From Parvularculaceae bacterium (lineage in GTDB: Bacteria; Pseudomonadota; Alphaproteobacteria; Caulobacterales; Parvularculaceae), in the NCBI GenBank assembly GCA_028284065.1, contig JANQSJ010000003.1, positions 62,001 through 126,000 of the forward strand: a DNA stretch of 64,000 nucleotides, given 5' to 3'. This document shows, piece by piece, positions 59,955 through 64,000 of the stretch. Position 1 is the first letter of the stretch; each line of letters begins with the position of its first letter. Below the pieces are notes generated by a model that worked only from the letters and a program-made list of their open reading frames with translations, searched no databases and was not told the origin of the DNA. Position numbers and translations under genes: made by a program.

Positions 59955-60440
59955 TCAGCACCGCGACCATTCGGTTCGCAAGAGCCCGTAGAGAATGAGA
60001 TCCCGATGCGCGCCGTCGACCAGGATCGCTTCCCTCAGTACGCCTTCGCGCTGAAAGCCCAGCTTTTCGTAGACGTGCTGCGCGCGCGCGTTGGTTGACA
60101 GCGTATCAAGCCAAAGCCGATGGGCCTCCAACTCATCGAAGGCATAGTCAATCGTCTTGGTAAGGAATTTCTGGCCGACGCCCCGGCCGGGATTAGCGAT
60201 TACCACGCGCTTTAGTTCGATGTTCAGGTCAACGCCGCCAAGACCGCGCAATATCGCGAAGCCGACATCCTCCCCCGATATTGAACCGATAAGGTACAGC
60301 GACCCCGGATCGCTCAGCCGTTCCTCATGGACCGCAGCCGCATCGCCGCGAATATAGCCTTCCCGAGCCGCCGCGCTCTCGACGTCGAGCAGCCAGGCAA
60401 GCTCTCCAGAAACCAGCTTTCTGAGGCGTACCGCGTCCAC
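59955..60440 (-). CDS. GNAT family N-acetyltransferase
   Basis: About 161 residues from a GTG at 60440 with GAAAGG six bases upstream; an ATG at 60515 would overlap tspO by 29 bp and adds a basic leader. The RimJ/RimL-like pattern includes GSLYLIGSISGEDVGFAILRG, ELKRVVIANPGRGVGQKFLT (acetyl-CoA-binding R/QxxGxG variant) and HRLWLDTLSTNARAQHVYEK with LGFQREGVLREA. It transfers acetyl from acetyl-CoA to an amine of unknown identity. It shares the strand of tspO and probably its transcript. Confidence 0.87.
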   Translation of the reverse strand: MDAVRLRKLVSGELAWLLDVESAAAREGYIRGDAAAVHEERLSDPGSLYLIGSISGEDVGFAILRGLGGVDLNIELKRVVIANPGRGVGQKFLTKTIDYAFDELEAHRLWLDTLSTNARAQHVYEKLGFQREGVLREAILVDGAHRDLILYGLLRTEWSRC

Positions 60441-60486
60441 CTTCGGCCTTTCAGACAACGCGATCGGCGCCCCAGCCGCAACGCCT

Positions 60487-60972
60487 TCAAGAAGCCGCCG
60501 CCCCCTTCGCGCCATAGGCGGGGTTCATCTGCAGCATGCGGAGATTGAGTACGCCGGCGATGGTGACCCAACCGAGATAGGGCGCGATCAGGAGAGATGA
60601 GATCGGGCTGATCGGCGCGAAGAGGATCATCACGGCGAGGATCGACGCCCACAGGAGGACAACGTCAACGAGCGCGAGGTCCATGCGCCTCATGCCGAAG
60701 AACAGGAACGACCAGCCGGCGTTCACCGCAAGGCTGAGCCCATAGACGATGAAGGGAAGGCTCATCGTCCCGCCGGCGGCCCGCCAGGCGATCGCGCCGG
60801 CAAGCGCGTTCAGGAGAAAGAGAACCGACCAGGCGAGCGGGAACGCCCAGTTCGGCGGCGTCCAGCGCGGCTTCGCGAGGTCGCGGTACCAGTCGCCCGG
60901 CTTGAAAATGCCGCCGGAGGACGCCGCCATGAAGTTTATCGCCGCGAAGGCGGCGAATGTCGCCAGATGCAT
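60487..60972 (-). CDS. tspO: TspO/MBR family protein
   Basis: 161 residues from the ATG at 60972, which has AAGGAGAG five bases upstream. Five membrane helices with the family motifs SGGIFKPGDWYRDLAKPRWT, PPNWAFPLAWSVLFLLNALA, AVNAGWSFLFFGMRRMDLA and LLIAPYLGWVTIAGVLNL. Bacterial TspO binds porphyrins and is linked to tetrapyrrole regulation and oxygen-dependent expression. The nearby hemC supports a tetrapyrrole context. Whether it acts as a sensor or transporter here is unknown. Confidence 0.93.
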   Translation of the reverse strand: MHLATFAAFAAINFMAASSGGIFKPGDWYRDLAKPRWTPPNWAFPLAWSVLFLLNALAGAIAWRAAGGTMSLPFIVYGLSLAVNAGWSFLFFGMRRMDLALVDVVLLWASILAVMILFAPISPISSLLIAPYLGWVTIAGVLNLRMLQMNPAYGAKGAAAS

Positions 60973-61033
60973 GTCGCTCTCCTTCGTCTCGCCAGGGCTT
61001 ACGCTGTTCGACGAAGATACGCGCGACAGGGGC

Positions 61034-61510
61034 CTATCGGTTGCGTGTCGCCTTTCGGAACACCGCCTGCGCAAGGGCCCGCTCCACCTTGGGATCGCGG
61101 AACAACAGGACGAGCGCGGCGAAGAACCCGCCATGGAGCGCCACAGCCGCGAAACCGGCGTGGGAGATGTGCCACATCGCCCCGACGCCGCTCCACATGG
61201 CCGCAAGCGTTAACGCGTAGCCGAGCGCCCATGCGCTCGGCGCGGCGATCCCCGCCCGCCAGCCGATGGCCGCGGTCGCCGCAAGCGCGAGGACGCCCTT
61301 GATGAACATCATTCCCTTTAGAAGCCGCGCAAGATCGGGGTCCGCAGCCCGGACCGCCGGATCGGCGGTCATCGCGCCGATCCCAAGCGCCGCCCCGAGC
61401 GATACGATCGACAGCGCCGCCACCGCAGCGCGCCGCCAGACGGACGCATAGCGTTCCTCAGTCGATGCGATATTCGTCGCTTCGAGAAGCCTTGATTGGG
61501 CGAGCGTCAC
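61034..61510 (-). CDS. unrecognised four-TM membrane protein
   Basis: 158 residues from a GTG at 61510 with GGAGG seven bases upstream; the open frame to 61615 encodes basic sequence overlapping hemC. There are four hydrophobic segments (about 30-50, 72-92, 98-118, 122-140) and a soluble N-terminus. Notable stretch: MWHISHAGFAAVALHGGFFA, with three His in and near helices that could bind metal or haem, which is speculation. It lies between hemC and tspO on the same strand. Confidence 0.65.
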   Translation of the reverse strand: MTLAQSRLLEATNIASTEERYASVWRRAAVAALSIVSLGAALGIGAMTADPAVRAADPDLARLLKGMMFIKGVLALAATAAIGWRAGIAAPSAWALGYALTLAAMWSGVGAMWHISHAGFAAVALHGGFFAALVLLFRDPKVERALAQAVFRKATRNR

Positions 61511-61595
61511 GGCCGGGCCTCCATTGCAATAGGCGCCCGAAACTACCTGACGGCGCTGCCGCCGGCAAACCGCGGCTCGCCGCCGGCGTTTCGGG

Positions 61596-62561
61596 TCAGA
61601 CCCGCGAGGCCTCAATCAGGCGGTCCGCGCCGAGGTCCCGGAGCTTCAGCGCCACCTGCCGGCCGAGGGTCTTTGGATGGTCAAGGGGCCCGGTAGCTTC
61701 CGCCTCCAGGATCTCTTCGCCATCGAGCGACAGAACGGCGGCCTTTAGGCTCAAAGTGGAGGTCGACGGCTCGGCGATCCCGGCGATCGGCGAATTGCAG
61801 TGGCCGTCGAGCACCCACAGAATCTCCCGCTCCGCCTCGGCGCAGGCGCGCGACACCGAATCATCGATCGCCGCGAGGCGCGTGCGCGTCGGCCAGTCGC
61901 GCTCATGGCACTCCACCGCCACCACCCCCTGCCCGATCGCGGGGAGAATCTCGTCCGGCGAAAAGGTGTGGGCGACCCGGTCGCCGCGCCCGATCCGTTC
62001 AAGCCCGTTCTTCGCGCAGACCAGAAGGTCCGCCGGCCCGGTCTCGCCGCCATCAGGCAACTTCTGGGGCACGCCTTCGTCGAGCTTTCTAAGGCGCGTA
62101 TCCGCCGCGCCGCGGAAGTGAATGACTTCCGCCTCGGGGAACAGGCGCTTCAGATACGCCGCCCGCCGCACGGCGTTGGTGCCGATTTTCAGGCCGGCCG
62201 CTTTGGTCTCCATAACCTTCGCCAGGTCGAGCCCCGGACGCAGGACGAGCGCGTCCTCTGGCGCTTCGCGCTTCAGGAACGCGCCGATGACGAAACCCGG
62301 CGTTTCTTCATTGCCCGGCATGTCCTTCAGGGAATGCATGGCGCAATCAAGCTCGCCGAAGGTCATCGCCGCGCGGATATCGGCGACGAACGCCCCGCCC
62401 TTGCCGCCATGGCGATCGAGCCGGCTCACCTGGTCAACATCGCCGGATGGCTTCATCGGCCGCGCTTCGGCGGGCGCGTCGGGGTCCGCGACCTTCAACA
62501 GCCGCACCACTTCGTCGGTCTGGGCGAGCGCCATTGCGCTCGATCTGGTTCCAATTCTCAT
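61596..62561 (-). CDS. hemC: hydroxymethylbilane synthase (porphobilinogen deaminase)
   Basis: 321 residues from the ATG at 62561 (MRIGTRSSAMALAQTDEVVR); the frame extends upstream through non-coding sequence. Motifs: GGKGGAFVADIRAAMTFGEL, DCAMHSLKDMP, AIGQGVVAVECHERD and the cofactor Cys in GHCNSPIAGIAE, which carries the dipyrromethane. It condenses four porphobilinogens to hydroxymethylbilane. The sequence is somewhat divergent: the usual GNVxTR reads GAADTR, and LDEGVPQKLPDGGETGPA includes an insertion. A perfect 7-bp hairpin sits directly upstream of the ATG. Confidence 0.93.
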   Translation of the reverse strand: MRIGTRSSAMALAQTDEVVRLLKVADPDAPAEARPMKPSGDVDQVSRLDRHGGKGGAFVADIRAAMTFGELDCAMHSLKDMPGNEETPGFVIGAFLKREAPEDALVLRPGLDLAKVMETKAAGLKIGTNAVRRAAYLKRLFPEAEVIHFRGAADTRLRKLDEGVPQKLPDGGETGPADLLVCAKNGLERIGRGDRVAHTFSPDEILPAIGQGVVAVECHERDWPTRTRLAAIDDSVSRACAEAEREILWVLDGHCNSPIAGIAEPSTSTLSLKAAVLSLDGEEILEAEATGPLDHPKTLGRQVALKLRDLGADRLIEASRV

Positions 62562-62562
62562 C

Positions 62563-62585
62563 GCCGGCCTACTCTGCTGGCCGGC
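62563..62585 (-). promoter_or_regulatory. hairpin immediately upstream of hemC start
   Basis: GCCGGCC and GGCCGGC form a perfect 7-bp stem with a 9-nt loop, ending two bases before the hemC ATG. The loop on the message reads AGCAGAGTA, the only Shine-Dalgarno-like stretch. It could control ribosome access; inferred from position only. Confidence 0.45.
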
Positions 62586-62726
62586 AAACTTCCCGAGTTG
62601 CGCGCGCGGATCAAGCGCCGACCGCTGTCCGCGCCGCGCGCGGCGCCGGCCCGTGGTGACGAGGCGCAGCGGCCATGGCAGAACCACGCTCAGGACTTTG
62701 GTAAAAATCAAGTTGGAGGGGCATCG

Positions 62727-64000
62727 ATGGGCATTCTGAAATGGGCGGGCATAGGCGTTGTCGCGATCCTGGCGGCGCTCGCCGTGGCGGCCGGCGTCGT
62801 TTGGACCGGCGCAACGTCCGCCGGCGCGCCCTATGAGGGCGATTACGCCGTCGCCGGCCTCTCGGGCCCGGCGCGGATCGTGCGCGACGAAAACGCCGTG
62901 CCCCACATCGAGGCGGCGTCCGGCGACGCCGCCTATTTCGCCCTCGGCTTCGCCCACGCCCAGGACCGCCTCTGGCAGATGGATCTGACACGCCGGCAGA
63001 CGCAAGGACGCCTCGCCGAGTTGTTCGGAGAGGCCGCCCTAGACAGCGACATCAATTTTCGCGCGTTCGATTTCAGGGCGAATATCGAGGAAACGCTCGC
63101 CGCGCTTCCGGCGGAAGACGTGAGGACGATTGAGGCGTACGCCGCGGGCGTAAACGCCTGGATCGCGCACCCGGACTTTCGTTTGCCTGCGGAATACCGG
63201 CTGACCTTCACGCAGCCCGAGCCATGGACCGCGGCCGATACGCTGTTCGTTCAGAAGGCGGTCTGGAGCACGCTCAGCCTCAATTCGAGGCTTGAGAGAA
63301 CCCGGGCGACGCTTGCCGCTAACGCGTCCGACGCGATCAGGGACGCCTATATCCGTCCCTATCCGGAGGATGGACATGTGGCGATGGCCTGGCCCGACCT
63401 CGCCCGCACCCTTGGCCTGCCGGTCGACGGCCCGGATTCGGTCGTGGCCGAGGCAGAAGAGGGAGCCGAAGCCGCGCCAGACGCCGCGATCCTCTCCGAA
63501 CCCGCGCAGGAGAACTCCAACAACTGGGTGGTTTCCGGTTCACGGACCAAAAGCGGGGCGCCCATGCTGGCTGACGACCCTCATCTCGGCCTCACCATGC
63601 CGGGCTTCTGGTACCTCGCGCACCTCAAAATCGGCGACCGGAACGTCTGGGGCGGCACGATACCTGGCATTCCGGGCGTCATCATCGGCCGCACCGACGT
63701 CGTTTCCTGGGGCGTGACCAACAACCGAACCGACGTGCAGGATCTTTATCTTGAGCGTCGCAATCCGGAAAACGACGGCGAATACGCAACGCCGGACGGC
63801 TGGGCCGCATTCGAGACCCGCGAAGAGATTATCAAAGTGCGTTTCGGCGAGGATGTCGTGCGCACCTACGCGAAGACGCGCCATGGGCCGGTCATCCCGG
63901 CAGATGTCCTGACGCCGAGCTTCCTTCCCGACGACACTGCGCTCGCAATGCAGTGGACCGCGTTACAAGGTCCGGACACGACCATCAGCGCCATGATGAA
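62727..64000 (+). CDS. penicillin acylase family protein, truncated by window edge
   Basis: The first 424 codons of an Ntn-hydrolase. GGAGGGG six bases before the ATG supports the start. An N-terminal hydrophobic segment (about 8-30) exports or anchors it. Motifs: RIVRDENAVPHIEAASGDAA, FALGFAHAQDRLWQMDLTRR, a linker rich in Ala/Glu, then the maturation site before NSNNWVVSGSRTKSG with nucleophile Ser at the SNNW motif, followed by LADDPHLGLTMPGFWYLAHL and IIGRTDVVSWGVTNNRTDVQ. Family members cleave amides such as penicillins or acyl-homoserine lactones. Substrate unknown; the C-terminus lies beyond the window. Confidence 0.93.
   Translation, partial: MGILKWAGIGVVAILAALAVAAGVVWTGATSAGAPYEGDYAVAGLSGPARIVRDENAVPHIEAASGDAAYFALGFAHAQDRLWQMDLTRRQTQGRLAELFGEAALDSDINFRAFDFRANIEETLAALPAEDVRTIEAYAAGVNAWIAHPDFRLPAEYRLTFTQPEPWTAADTLFVQKAVWSTLSLNSRLERTRATLAANASDAIRDAYIRPYPEDGHVAMAWPDLARTLGLPVDGPDSVVAEAEEGAEAAPDAAILSEPAQENSNNWVVSGSRTKSGAPMLADDPHLGLTMPGFWYLAHLKIGDRNVWGGTIPGIPGVIIGRTDVVSWGVTNNRTDVQDLYLERRNPENDGEYATPDGWAAFETREEIIKVRFGEDVVRTYAKTRHGPVIPADVLTPSFLPDDTALAMQWTALQGPDTTISAMM

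Noticed and set aside
62562-63005. Extended N-terminus of HemC to 63005
   Set aside because: The extension runs antisense to the penicillin acylase gene, and the family start MRIGTRSS is at 62561.

Overview
The window is high-GC, gene-dense DNA from an aerobic Gram-negative bacterium, most likely an alphaproteobacterium. Clues are FNR/FixK-type boxes of the form NTGAC-N4-GTCAA, a tRNA-Gly(TCC) of alphaproteobacterial type, Bpt, DUF6152 and DUF4174 proteins, a TonB-dependent receptor with a Caulobacterales/sphingomonad-like plug, and a dispersed GCCGGGAT-type palindrome. The exact order is not resolvable by eye; Caulobacterales, Parvularculales or a relative is a guess. No phage, insertion sequence, CRISPR array or rRNA is visible.

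Region 1 (1-5 kb): the start of hemN diverges from ompW, with two FNR-type boxes between them, followed by a c-type cytochrome lipoprotein, a diguanylate cyclase and a DUF819 membrane protein. Region 2 (4.4-13.4 kb): an SCP2-like protein, a beta-propeller and a NylB-like serine hydrolase form one operon. Next come a membrane protein, an AmpG-like permease and a membrane-anchored serine hydrolase on the minus strand, diverging from a DppA-type D-aminopeptidase and a dipeptide epimerase. This looks like use of murein-type or D-amino-acid peptides. Region 3 (13.4-19.7 kb): a beta-oxidation operon (acyl-CoA dehydrogenase, thiolase, FadB/J, DECR-like SDR) diverges from a TetR regulator across a 28-bp dyad.

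Region 4 (19.7-28 kb) is the most unusual part. It encodes an exported, C-terminally anchored CobN/BchH-like chelatase subunit, a DUF2149 protein, a MotA/TolQ/ExbB-type channel and a polytopic membrane protein in one overlapping operon, plus a TonB-dependent receptor ending in its own terminator. The content resembles the hmu (HmuR-S-T-U-V) haem loci of Bacteroidetes and suggests envelope tetrapyrrole uptake or metal handling.

Region 5 (28-42 kb): a D-aminoacylase-like amidohydrolase, an ornithine-cyclodeaminase-like protein and a PLP ammonia-lyase; a 1000-residue BNR/sortilin-type propeller; a serine hydrolase with a membrane tail; a translationally coupled trio ending in DUF6152; a TAP-like alpha/beta hydrolase; and tRNA-Gly. 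Region 6 (42-50 kb): a TRIC channel, an oxidoreductase divergent from an HxlR regulator, a DUF4174 protein with a five-copy pentapeptide repeat, an SMP-30-like propeller, another acyl-CoA dehydrogenase, a two-TM small protein, a HIBADH-like dehydrogenase and a flavin reductase. Region 7 (50-64 kb): an SLC13 permease with RCK_C domains, Bpt, a TRAP transporter, a Tim14-like J protein, panD, acs, a GNAT, TspO, a membrane protein, hemC and a truncated penicillin acylase.

The main themes are acyl-CoA catabolism, turnover of peptides and D-amino acids by secreted or membrane hydrolases, carboxylate uptake and tetrapyrrole metabolism. All family assignments were made by reading motifs; no database search was run.
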